This document shows, one piece after another, positions 23,208 to 30,866 of a stretch of DNA of 43,964 nucleotides. Origin of the DNA: CALJIC01 sp039805565. GTDB lineage: Bacteria > Chloroflexota > Chloroflexia > Chloroflexales > Roseiflexaceae. The notes beneath the pieces are model-generated. The model was not told where the DNA came from. It saw nothing but the letters and a program-made list of their open reading frames with translations, and ran no database searches. Position numbers and translations under genes: made by a program. Every line of letters begins with the position of its first letter. Within the stretch, counting starts at the first letter, position 1. The stretch covers positions 1-43,964 of the forward strand of contig JBDLTZ010000188.1 in NCBI GenBank assembly GCA_039805565.1, written 5' to 3'.

Positions 23208-24104
23208 ATGGCAGAGGCAGTCCAGCAGGAGGCGCGTGCGGCGGAGCGGTCGCCCCGGCGTACGCCGAACCTCGCGTGGCTCGGAGTCGTGCCGTTCTTC
23301 CTGTTCGCGGCGGCGTTCCTGCTGCTCCCGGCCGCGTCCATCGTCGTCCAGAGCTTTCTCTCGCCCGCGCGCACCTTCACGCTGGACAACGTGCTGGCGC
23401 TCAACACCCCGTTCATCCGCGCCTCGTACCTCTACACCGTACAGCTCAGCCTCGTCACTGCGGTGGGCGGGGGGCTGCTCGGCTTACTGCTGGCCTACGC
23501 GGTCACGATGGGCGGGCTGCCGCGCGGTGTGCGCTCGGCGCTGCTCACCTTCTCCGGCGTGGCCTCGAACTTCGCCGGCGTGCCGCTGGCCTTCGCCTTC
23601 ATCGCCACGCTCGGCCAGCTCGGGCTTGTGACGCAGGCGCTACGCTCAGCCGGGATCATGCTCTACCCCACCTTCAGCCTGTACAGCTTCTGGGGCCTCG
23701 CGCTGGTCTACCTCTACTTCCAGATCCCGCTGATGGTGCTGATCATGGCGCCGGCGCTTGAGGGCATGCGGCGCGAGTGGCGCGAGGCCGCGCAGAGCCT
23801 GGGGGCGGGCAGCTGGCACTACTGGCGGCACATCGGGGTACCCATCCTGGCACCGTCCATCCTCGGTACCATGGTGCTCCTGTTCGGCAACGCCTTCGGC
23901 GCGCATGCTACCGCCTTCCAGCTCACGGGCGGCGGGAGCCAGGGGAACGTGATCACCATCCTGATCGGTGCGCAGATCAGTAGCGACGCCCTCTCCAACC
24001 CGGGCCTTGGCAACGCCCTTGCGCTTGGCATGGTGGCGGTGATGGCGCTGACAATCGCCCTCTACACCTGGTTGCAGCGCCTGAGCGAGCGCTGGCTCCG
24101 GTGA
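23208..24104 (+). CDS. ABC importer permease, first subunit
   Basis: A 298-residue inner-membrane permease of the binding-protein-dependent transport family. About six hydrophobic helices run from LAWLGVVPFFLFAAAFLLLP to the C-terminus. The EAA-type cytoplasmic loop is EGMRREWREAAQSLGAGSWHYWRHIGVPILAPSI, which contacts the ATPase. ATG 23208 starts a basic N-terminal tail. The ribosome site is weak (GAAAG). The subunit pairs with the permease at 24179. Confidence 0.88.
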   Translation: MAEAVQQEARAAERSPRRTPNLAWLGVVPFFLFAAAFLLLPAASIVVQSFLSPARTFTLDNVLALNTPFIRASYLYTVQLSLVTAVGGGLLGLLLAYAVTMGGLPRGVRSALLTFSGVASNFAGVPLAFAFIATLGQLGLVTQALRSAGIMLYPTFSLYSFWGLALVYLYFQIPLMVLIMAPALEGMRREWREAAQSLGAGSWHYWRHIGVPILAPSILGTMVLLFGNAFGAHATAFQLTGGGSQGNVITILIGAQISSDALSNPGLGNALALGMVAVMALTIALYTWLQRLSERWLR

Positions 24105-24105
24105 C

Positions 24106-24171
24106 GAGGCTCGAGTCTTGAGCCTTGAGCGTTGCGCGCCGAAGGCGTTTTCGGTGAAGCTGAGTGCTGAG
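24106..24171. repeat. Dispersed 65-bp repeat with heptad edge
   Basis: CTCGAGT, CTTGAGC, CTTGAGC and GTTGCGC run at period 7 at the left edge, followed by GAAGGCGTTTTCGGTGAAGC and GAGTGCTGAG. The reverse complement aligns with 36-100, including the core AACGCCTTC and flanking CTCAG/CTCAAG words. Its end reaches into the start region of the second permease, so it supplies part of that ribosome site. Confidence 0.65.
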
Positions 24172-24178
24172 AAAGTCT

Positions 24179-24964
24179 ATGCGTATGCGGCGTGCTTCAA
24201 TCTGGTCCTGGCTCTGGCTCCTCATCGGGGCCATCTACTTCCTGATGCCGCTCCTCGCCACGCTCCAGTTCTCGCTCCAGGCGAAGAAGGGCGAGCTGGG
24301 GCTGACAGCCTACGGGCGCGTGCTGCAGGACCGTCTGTTCTTCGAGAGCTTCGGCTTCTCGCTCCAGACGGCGCTGGCTACCATCCTCGTAAGCGCGCTG
24401 CTGATTGTGCCTACAGCCTACTGGGTCCAGCTGCGTCTGCCGCGCCTGCGCCCCGCCGTGGAGCTCGTCACGCTGCTGCCGCTCGTGGTGCCGGCCGTGG
24501 TGCTAGTGTTCGGTCTCTCGCGCGCCTACGTCCGCACGCCGCTCACCGACAGCCGCGCTGGGCTGTGGGTACTGCTGGTGGCCTCCTACGTGGTGCTCTC
24601 GCTGCCGTATATGTACCGCTCGGTGGACACCGGGCTGCGGGCAATCAACGTGCGGGCGCTCACCGAGGCGGCGCAGAGCCTCGGCGCGGGCTGGCCGACG
24701 ATCCTGCTGCGCGTGATCTTCCCTAACGTGGCTGGGGCGCTGGCGAGCGGCGCGTTCATCACCTTCGCGATTGTGATGGGTGAGTTCACCATCGCCGCAC
24801 TCCTGGCTCAGCCCGCGTTCGGGCCATATATGAACCTGCTCTCGAGCAGCAAGGTCTACGAGCCGTCGGCGCTCGCTGTGCTCAGCTTCGGGCTCACCTG
24901 GGGCTCGATAGCCCTGATCCAGGCGCTGAGCGGCGGCAGGCAGACGGTGGCCGGGCCGCGCTAG
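24179..24964 (+). CDS. ABC importer permease, second subunit
   Basis: A 261-residue permease with about six hydrophobic helices and the EAA loop ALTEAAQSLGAGWPTILLRVIFPNVAGALAS. The start could be GTG 24164, ATG 24179 or ATG 24185. 24179 is chosen because GAGAAAG precedes it. It lies 74 nt after the first permease, with a dispersed repeat in the gap. Together with the ATPase it forms the membrane part of the importer. Confidence 0.88.
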   Translation: MRMRRASIWSWLWLLIGAIYFLMPLLATLQFSLQAKKGELGLTAYGRVLQDRLFFESFGFSLQTALATILVSALLIVPTAYWVQLRLPRLRPAVELVTLLPLVVPAVVLVFGLSRAYVRTPLTDSRAGLWVLLVASYVVLSLPYMYRSVDTGLRAINVRALTEAAQSLGAGWPTILLRVIFPNVAGALASGAFITFAIVMGEFTIAALLAQPAFGPYMNLLSSSKVYEPSALAVLSFGLTWGSIALIQALSGGRQTVAGPR

Positions 24965-24989
24965 CCCGTATGTTGAACAAGAGGCCCAG

Positions 24990-26057
24990 ATGGCATTTCT
25001 CGAGCTCCGTGATATCCACAAGACCTACGGCCAGACGGTGGCTGTCGAGCGCTTTGAACTCGCCATCGAGCGTGGCGAGTTCGTCTCGTTCCTCGGCCCG
25101 AGCGGCTGCGGCAAGACCACCACGCTCCGTATGGTGGCCGGCTTTGAGACGCCGAGCGCCGGCCGGATCATCATCGACGGCGCGGACGTGACGGGCACCC
25201 CGCCCAACCGACGCAGCATCGGTATGGTGTTCCAGAGCTACGCGCTCTTCCCGAACATGACAGTGGCAGCCAACATTGGCTTCGGCCTGAAGGTTGCCGG
25301 CAGGCCCAAGGCTGAGATCGACGCGCGCGTGGAGGAGATGCTTCGCATCATCCACATGGAGGCCTACGCGCGCCGCTACCCCTACCAGCTCTCCGGCGGC
25401 CAGCAGCAGCGTGTGGCGCTCGCGCGAGCCCTCGCGATCCGGCCGCAGGTGCTGCTGCTCGACGAGCCGCTCTCGGCGCTCGACGCCAAGATCCGCGTGT
25501 CGCTGCGCCAGGAGATCCGCGAGATCCAGCGCAGCCTTGGCATCACGACGATCTACGTTACCCACGACCAGGAGGAGGCGATGTCGCTCTCCGACCGGAT
25601 CATTGTGATGAGCCAGGGCCATGTGGAGCAGGTTGGGACACCGTTCGAGGTGTACAACTTCCCGGCAACGCGTTTTGTGGCGTCGTTCGTGGGCACGCTG
25701 AACGTGCTGCCGGCCGAGCTGTTGGACGCGGCTGAGGGACGCGTTGCGGTGGATGGTCAGGAGCTGCGCGTGGCGAGGCCGCTGCCGCCCGCGGGTGCCC
25801 CCCGCCTGACGGTGGCGGTGCGCCCTGAGGCGGTGGCGCTCAACGGGGGCTCTATAGCCGGGGCGAACCACCTGCGCGGTACGGTAGAGGACGTGACGTT
25901 CCTCGGCGCGCTGGTGCGGGTGCGAGTGCGTCTGTCGCAGCACCACCTGGACTTCGACGTGTTCAACAACCCGCGCCTGGCCGCGCCCCGCGCCGGGGAG
26001 CAGGTCACGGTCAGCTTCCCGCCCGACGCGTGCATGGTGCTGAGTTCTGAGTTCTGA
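24990..26057 (+). CDS. ABC importer ATPase, PotA/FbpC-like
   Basis: A 355-residue ATP-binding subunit that powers the importer. Walker A is GPSGCGKTT (about 38-46), the signature is LSGGQQQR and Walker B is VLLLDEPLSAL, with switch THD. The C-terminal about 120 residues are the TOBE-type regulatory beta domain (LTVAVRPEAV, GTVEDVTFLG). The length is that of polyamine/iron importers. The last codons and the stop lie inside a heptameric repeat, so the C-terminal LSSEF is repeat-derived. ATG 24990 follows GAGG. Confidence 0.92.
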   Translation: MAFLELRDIHKTYGQTVAVERFELAIERGEFVSFLGPSGCGKTTTLRMVAGFETPSAGRIIIDGADVTGTPPNRRSIGMVFQSYALFPNMTVAANIGFGLKVAGRPKAEIDARVEEMLRIIHMEAYARRYPYQLSGGQQQRVALARALAIRPQVLLLDEPLSALDAKIRVSLRQEIREIQRSLGITTIYVTHDQEEAMSLSDRIIVMSQGHVEQVGTPFEVYNFPATRFVASFVGTLNVLPAELLDAAEGRVAVDGQELRVARPLPPAGAPRLTVAVRPEAVALNGGSIAGANHLRGTVEDVTFLGALVRVRVRLSQHHLDFDVFNNPRLAAPRAGEQVTVSFPPDACMVLSSEF

Positions 26058-26072
26058 GTGCTCAGTGCTGAG
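26040..26072. repeat. Heptameric repeat CTGAGTT covering the ATPase stop
   Basis: CTGAGTT, CTGAGTT, CTGAGTG, CTCAGTG and CTGAG follow at period 7. The ATPase stop TGA (26055-26057) is inside the third unit. The following 26073-26081 leads straight into a long hairpin. Confidence 0.85.
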
Positions 26073-26081
26073 ACGGGGTAT

Positions 26082-26117
26082 CCCTTCCCCTCTCCCGTGA
26101 CAGGGAGAGGGGAAGGG
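26082..26117. terminator. Strong bidirectional terminator-like hairpin
   Basis: A perfect 15-bp stem (26082-26096 with 26103-26117) around the loop GTGACA lies between the ATPase (plus) and the receiver-RodZ gene (minus). Its core CCCCTCTCCC/GGGAGAGGGG is the same as at 30764-30789. Confidence 0.75.
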
Positions 26118-26155
26118 GGGTTGTGGATCTTCGGGCGCGGCCATGGTAAGAGGCG

Positions 26156-27496
26156 CTACGGCGCGGGCTGCGGGGCGGGCTCGGGCGTCGCCTGCGGCGC
26201 GGGCGCTGGCACAGGTGTCGGCGGGACCGCAGTCGGCGGGATCGCTGTCGGGCGAGGCCGGCGCTGGCCACGCGGGGTGGCCGTGGGCGTGAGCGTCGGC
26301 TCGGGCGTATTCGTCACCGTGGGCGTCAGCGTAGCCGTGGCTGTGGCTGTGGCCGTAGCCGTGGCCGTAGCCGTGGCCGTAGCCGTGGCCGTAGCTGTTG
26401 GCGTAATGGTCGGCGTCGCCGTGGCCGTGGGCGGGATCACGATCTCGCGGGCCCGTCCGGCGAGCGCCTGCACACCACTCGGGTCCACTATCCAGATTCC
26501 GCCGCCGCCAACCAGCAGCGCCAGCACCACCGCCACCGTGATCGGCAGCCAGCGGGGGAGGCGCCACACGAGCGGTTGGCCGCCGAGTGCCATCGGGGGC
26601 TCGATCGGGGCGCTGTAGTGCGAGCGGTGGTACTCCTCGAGTGCCTGGCTCGTGTCAAGTCCAAGGTAGGTGGCGTAGGTGCGGAGCATGCCCTCCACGA
26701 TCGGCCCGCGCGGCAGCAGCGCGAATTTCTCCTCCTCCATCGCCTGGATGTAGTACATCCGCAGCCGTGTGTCCAGCTCGGCCTGCACCAGCGTGATGCG
26801 CCGACGCTGGCGCGCGGCCTTCAGGCGCTGCCCGAGCGGCAGCTGCGCGAGCATATCGCGGTCGAGCTCTGCGGCGTCGCGCGGCGGGGAACCGGCGATC
26901 AGCCGCTGCTCCTCGGCGTGCGGGATGAAGACCGGCTCCTCCTCGTTGTCCCTGCGCTTCTTCTGTGGCGCATCGGGGGCTTCGCGCGGAGGCTCTGGAG
27001 GTACGAGTGGCTGCTCTTCCTGATCGTCTGCGTCTGGCACGTTCGCAGAGGGAGCGGCCGCGTCATCCTGTGCGGGGACCGCCTGATACTCGGGCGGCGC
27101 CGGCTCGTTCAGGGGCATCGTCGGACCGATGTGGGCCTGCGGCGCGGGACTGAGGCGCAGCCGGCCGCGGAGCCGGGCGAGCAGCTCGCCGGTGCGGAAA
27201 GGCTTCGGCACGTAGTCCACGGCGCCGGCATTGAGGCCGCGGATCACTACCTCCTCGCGTCCGTCGCCGATCGCGATCGTGAGCACCTGGCTCGCCTCAC
27301 GCTCCAGAAGCTCCCAGCCGGAGCCCTGGGCGATCCCCGGGTCGATCAGCACCAGGTCGACGCTCTCGCTCGCGAGGAGGTGCTCGGCGTAGGGAACATC
27401 GCTGGCCTGGAGGGCGCGGTAGCCGGCTTCGTCGAGCTGGGCCGCGAGCCGCGCGAGCAGCACAACGTCGTCGTCCACCACCAGAACTGTGGGCAT
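26156..27496 (-). CDS. Receiver domain fused to a RodZ-like HTH membrane protein with Thr-Pro tail
   Basis: A 446-residue protein. Residues 1-115 are a response-regulator receiver domain: VVDDD at 6-10, phosphoacceptor Asp52 in LVLIDPGI, and Lys98 in YVPKPF. The usual Thr/Ser at strand 4 seems to be replaced in TIAIGDG. An acidic/Pro linker follows (120-215). Residues about 221-285 are a RodZ-like HTH (LGQRLKAARQRRRITL, MEEEKFALLPRGPIVEGMLRTYATYLGLD), and a membrane helix lies at about 316-337. The tail is TPTATATATP repeats. RodZ links MreB to the wall in rod cells, and fusing it to a receiver is unusual. The ATG at 27496 is preferred to GTG 27511 because GGTGGAG precedes it. Confidence 0.72.
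   Translation of the reverse strand: MPTVLVVDDDVVLLARLAAQLDEAGYRALQASDVPYAEHLLASESVDLVLIDPGIAQGSGWELLEREASQVLTIAIGDGREEVVIRGLNAGAVDYVPKPFRTGELLARLRGRLRLSPAPQAHIGPTMPLNEPAPPEYQAVPAQDDAAAPSANVPDADDQEEQPLVPPEPPREAPDAPQKKRRDNEEEPVFIPHAEEQRLIAGSPPRDAAELDRDMLAQLPLGQRLKAARQRRRITLVQAELDTRLRMYYIQAMEEEKFALLPRGPIVEGMLRTYATYLGLDTSQALEEYHRSHYSAPIEPPMALGGQPLVWRLPRWLPITVAVVLALLVGGGGIWIVDPSGVQALAGRAREIVIPPTATATPTITPTATATATATATATATATATATATLTPTVTNTPEPTLTPTATPRGQRRPRPTAIPPTAVPPTPVPAPAPQATPEPAPQPAP
26333..26396. repeat. GTGGCCGTAGCC tandem repeat encoding the Thr-Ala-Pro tail
   Basis: The 12-nt unit (often GTGGCCGTAGCC) repeats about five times, after GTGGCT variants. On the minus strand it reads as repeated Ala-Thr codons in the extracellular part of the receiver-RodZ-like protein. 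Confidence 0.8.
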
Positions 27497-27561
27497 TCTA
27501 TGAAGCTCCACCCGCGCAGAAGGGGCGCGAGTCTGTTTCGATACGCATTCAAAGAGCCGCT

Positions 27562-27567
27562 ATTATA
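27562..27567 (-). promoter_or_regulatory. -10 element upstream of the receiver-RodZ gene
   Basis: A perfect TATAAT on the minus strand predicts a transcript start near 27555 and a leader of about 60 nt. The -35 region (CAAGCT at 27590-27585) is not convincing. It lies just past the stop of the PuhE gene. Confidence 0.4.
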
Positions 27568-27594
27568 GCACGGCCGCGGTGTGCAGCTTGTGGC

Positions 27595-28344
27595 CTACTG
27601 GTAGGCCGCACCCCAGGGCTCGCCGGCCGGCGGGACCATCAGGAGCCAGATCTCGAGCAGGCCGAGGAGCGTGAGGAAGCTGAGGAACGCCCCACTCGCA
27701 GCGTCGAAGTCACTGGCCTCGGGGAGGAGCGCGCGGCGCAGCACCAGCACAGCGGCCGCCACCGCAAGCGTGATCGACAGCGGGAAGAAGGCGTTCATCG
27801 GGCGGCTGCGGAAGAACTCGCCGAGGAAGCGCAGGTGCTCAGGGAGCAGCGACTCGGTGAAGTTGCGCGCGCCGAAGAACACATTGAGCTTGGCCGCCAG
27901 ATGCATCAGCCACAGCAGGAGGTAGGTCCAGGCGCCGAGCTGGTTTGGCGCGCCCCACGAGAGCGCCCACACTACCACAACGCCGGCCAGGGCGGCGAGC
28001 TCGTGGTGCAGGCTGGCACGCACTGCGCGCGCGAAGCGCACTCGCTCGCCCGCCCCGAGTGGTGCCGGGCCGAGCGCGGGGCCGGTGACGAACCCCATGT
28101 AGAATCCGGTCAGCTGCCAGCCCCACACCAGTGTGCCGCAGGTGAAGCCAAGGTAGGCCCCCGCCAGGGTGGTGTCGCCGCGCGCCGCCCACAGCCCTGC
28201 CAGGCACCCCCCGAGCAGCAGCGTCGCACCGGCGAAGCTCAGCGAGTAGGTGCGGCGCGGCAGCCGGTAGAGCAGGATAATAGCGCCGGTGCTTACCCAC
28301 CAGAGCACAAGCGCGTAGAGAAGCGGCAGCAGATAACGTGTCAT
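27595..28344 (-). CDS. puhE: PuhE-like photosynthetic complex assembly protein (DUF3623)
   Basis: A 249-residue integral membrane protein with about seven hydrophobic helices. It carries text typical of the PuhE family: LWWVSTGAIILLYRLPRRTYSLSF at the N-terminus and, after the fourth helix, KLNVFFGARNFTESLLPEHLRFLGEFFRSRPMNAFFPLSI. The family takes part in assembly of the type-II reaction centre/light-harvesting complex of anoxygenic phototrophs. The ATG is 1 nt after the stop of PucC (TGATATG), so translation is probably coupled. Its presence implies phototrophy, although the reaction-centre genes are outside the window. Confidence 0.75.
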   Translation of the reverse strand: MTRYLLPLLYALVLWWVSTGAIILLYRLPRRTYSLSFAGATLLLGGCLAGLWAARGDTTLAGAYLGFTCGTLVWGWQLTGFYMGFVTGPALGPAPLGAGERVRFARAVRASLHHELAALAGVVVVWALSWGAPNQLGAWTYLLLWLMHLAAKLNVFFGARNFTESLLPEHLRFLGEFFRSRPMNAFFPLSITLAVAAAVLVLRRALLPEASDFDAASGAFLSFLTLLGLLEIWLLMVPPAGEPWGAAYQ

Positions 28345-28345
28345 A

Positions 28346-29779
28346 TCAGTACAGAATCTGGTCGCCGGGCACGTCCTGTAGGCCGGCCCACGGCGAACGT
28401 ACGGCCCCGCTGCGGACGAGCCGCCCGAGGCGCAGTGCGGTAAACAGCAACAGTGCTACGCCGATCAGCGCGAGCGACGCACCATAGACCGCGGTGTAGC
28501 CCAGGAGCACGCTGCCCGTCTGGGCCTGCGCCACATCGCGCGCCAGGCCGCCGCCCACCGTGCCGAAGCCCTGCGCCAGGGCCTGCATCACGCCCCACAG
28601 GCCCACGAACAGCCCGATATGGTCCTTGTCCGCCAGCGACATGATCAGCGCGATGCTGCCGACGATGAACAGGCCGCGCCCGGCGCCGATCAGCGCCACG
28701 CCGAGCTGGAACACACCCACCAGCCCCGGCCCGCCCGCCAGAATGATCGCCAGGAACCCGAGCGCGCCCACACCCAGCCCCGCGACGATCAGCAGCGTCG
28801 GGAGGTGACCGCGCCACAGCAGCAGCCCCGCCGCCACAATAGCCGCTACCATCGCCAGACCCCACAGCGCCGTCAGCCGCGTGGTTGCCGCCACGCTCAT
28901 TGCGAGCACCTGGCCGCCGTACGGCTCGAGCAGCACGTCGTGGGTGGCCAGCGCCAGCGTGCCCACGAACAGCACGCCGAACAGGCCACGCAGCGCCGGC
29001 TGCCGCCAGAGCACGCCGATCTGCTGGCCGAGCGTCAGGCGGACGCGGATGGTCTCCTCGTGCGTGATCAGCGTCCCATCCGGGCGCATGCGCTCCTTGC
29101 CGAGCAGCGCCGCAGCCGTGCAGACTACAAAGACCACCGCCGAGCCCTGCATCACGCGGATCAGCATCACGTGGCTGTAGCTCTGGAGCAGCGCACCTAC
29201 CACCACCGAGCCGAGGATGGTGCCGAGCACCAGCATCGCCCAGAGGATCGCCAGCACCTTCCCGCGGTCACGCGCGGGGGTGATGTCGCTCACCAGCGCC
29301 AGATAGGTGGTCTCGACAATATTGACCCCTATGCCGTAGGCGAGGAAGATCAGCGAGCAGATCACCATCGCGGTGGCGAAGGACATCTTGCCGCCGCCAA
29401 GCAGGAGCAGCGAGAACGGCGCCAGCGCCAGGCCACCGTAGGTCAGCATCGCCCCGAGCACAATGTACGGTGTGCGCCAGCGTCCCTCGGCGCGGTGCTG
29501 GTCCGACTTGTAGCCAAATAGCGCGCGCACCGGCGAGACAAAGTAGTGGATGGCCATGAGGAACCCGACCGCCACCGCCGGGATGTGCAGGTCGGAGATC
29601 AGCACGCGGTTGAGCGTCCCGGTGATTGGCGCCAGCGATACGCCCATGCCGAGCTGGAACAGCCCGAGCCGGAGAACGCCGAGCCACCACCTGACCGTGG
29701 CGTGGTCGTCAAACCACAGGCGCACGCGGCGCGACAGCTCGAGTAGCCCCTTCAGCGCATATGTGCTGCGAACGGCCAC
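28346..29779 (-). CDS. pucC: PucC-family light-harvesting/bacteriochlorophyll transporter
   Basis: A 477-residue membrane protein of the BCH/PUCC branch of the major facilitator superfamily, with about twelve helices. Family text includes LGLFQLGMGVSLAPITGTLNRVLISDLHIPAVAVGFLMAIHYFVSPVRALFGYKSD and NIVETTYLALVSDITPARDRGKVLAILWAMLVLG. PucC/LhaA proteins assist assembly of light-harvesting complexes. The frame has a GTG at 29794, but GTG 29779 is the better start: GAGGAGG, the ribosome site, overlaps the upstream GTG and ends 6 nt before 29779. A strong promoter lies 155 nt upstream, and PuhE follows 1 nt after the stop. Confidence 0.85.
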   Translation of the reverse strand: MAVRSTYALKGLLELSRRVRLWFDDHATVRWWLGVLRLGLFQLGMGVSLAPITGTLNRVLISDLHIPAVAVGFLMAIHYFVSPVRALFGYKSDQHRAEGRWRTPYIVLGAMLTYGGLALAPFSLLLLGGGKMSFATAMVICSLIFLAYGIGVNIVETTYLALVSDITPARDRGKVLAILWAMLVLGTILGSVVVGALLQSYSHVMLIRVMQGSAVVFVVCTAAALLGKERMRPDGTLITHEETIRVRLTLGQQIGVLWRQPALRGLFGVLFVGTLALATHDVLLEPYGGQVLAMSVAATTRLTALWGLAMVAAIVAAGLLLWRGHLPTLLIVAGLGVGALGFLAIILAGGPGLVGVFQLGVALIGAGRGLFIVGSIALIMSLADKDHIGLFVGLWGVMQALAQGFGTVGGGLARDVAQAQTGSVLLGYTAVYGASLALIGVALLLFTALRLGRLVRSGAVRSPWAGLQDVPGDQILY

Positions 29780-29933
29780 GTTCCGCCTCCTCACATGGTG
29801 TACTGCAATCCTACGAGACGTGTAAATGGGTGTCGGTCTGGCGCGGGGTTTCAGGGGCAGAGTATTCTCGGAGAGCTCCGCGGAAACATCTTCAACAACG
29901 GACAGGATTGCTTGATGGGCGAACGATGACGAT

Positions 29934-29962
29934 CATATAGCATACGTGGCTGTAAGTGTCAA
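29934..29962 (-). promoter_or_regulatory. Promoter of the pucC-puhE operon
   Basis: On the minus strand TTGACA (29962-29957) and TATATG (29939-29934) are 17 nt apart. The predicted leader is about 148 nt. The gap 29780-30116 between the divergent genes holds no other supported gene. Confidence 0.6.
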
Positions 29963-30116
29963 GAATGGGGCGTTGTGGAGGTATTGCAGATGACATGTGT
30001 AATGTTTGCGGCGTCTATCGAGCGTTGCCGGCGTGCTCGCGCCCCCGGCACAGATGTTGCAGCGCACGCTACCAGTGGACCACGATGAGCGCCAGCGTCG
30101 CGCAGAGGAGGCCAGC

Positions 30117-30731
30117 ATGCAGACTGTGATCGGGCTGTTCCACAACGAGAGCGGCGTCGAGTGCGCTGTCGAGGGGATGCGCCGCGTGGGCGTGGGCGAC
30201 GGAGCGATCAGCGTCCTCTCGAGCGACTCAGACGTGTCGGCGCGTCTGGGCATCCCCAACGCGCCGGGTGGCTTCGAAGAGGGGCTGCGGCGTGGCGGGC
30301 GCATCGTCGCCGCCGAGGTGCCCGAGGAGTACGCTATGACCTGCGAGACGGTGATGCGGCAGGCAGGCGCCTCCGACATCGCTGCGCGCGCGTCCGAAGA
30401 GGCCGGCTGGGTTGGCTCACGCGAGGTGGCCGGCACCGAGCGCCCCTACCGCCACGCGGAGAACGAGGTCGGGCGCGACTTGGCCGAGCCCTCGGCCGCC
30501 AATACCTGGAACATGCGCGAGAAACTGGAGAGCCCCACCGACTTGGGCGCCGGGGCGGCCGCGGGCGGCACCATGGGCGCGCCGCTCGGCGCAGGCGCGA
30601 CGGCGGCCGGCGGCCTGATGGGCGCTACGCCCGGTGATTCGCCGGCCGACGACCTCGACGCCGACATGCCAAACCCCGACCGCCAGGCGGATATCGCCCG
30701 CCAGCGCCGCGCCAATGACCCCGCGCCGTAG
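30117..30731 (+). CDS. YflT/general-stress-like domain protein with glycine-rich segment
   Basis: A 204-residue protein. Residues about 1-95 have the compact pattern VIGLFHNESGVECAVEGMRRVGVGDGAISVLSS, then GGRIVAAEVPEEYAMTCETVMRQAGASDI, which resembles small YflT-type stress domains found beside glycine-zipper proteins. Residues about 140-175 are very Gly/Ala-rich, and the C-terminus is charged. The ATG is at 30117, preceded by GGAGG. The frame is open earlier but lacks a site. No partner is adjacent. The family assignment is weak. Confidence 0.6.
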   Translation: MQTVIGLFHNESGVECAVEGMRRVGVGDGAISVLSSDSDVSARLGIPNAPGGFEEGLRRGGRIVAAEVPEEYAMTCETVMRQAGASDIAARASEEAGWVGSREVAGTERPYRHAENEVGRDLAEPSAANTWNMREKLESPTDLGAGAAAGGTMGAPLGAGATAAGGLMGATPGDSPADDLDADMPNPDRQADIARQRRANDPAP

Positions 30732-30763
30732 GCGAAGGCGTGAGTCGTGAGTCCGGCTGTTCT

Positions 30764-30789
30764 CCCCTCTCCCGCACCAGGGAGAGGGG
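30764..30789. terminator. Hairpin with the CCCCTCTCCC core
   Basis: CCCCTCTCCC (30764-30773) pairs with GGGAGAGGGG (30780-30789) around GCACCA, just after the YflT-like gene. The same 10-bp core occurs at 26087-26112. Confidence 0.6.
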
Positions 30790-30866
30790 CATCGCTACAT
30801 CCGCAGCCGCCCTTCATCCGTAGCATACTAGGTGGATACGCACCTGCACGTAAGGTATCACCACCT

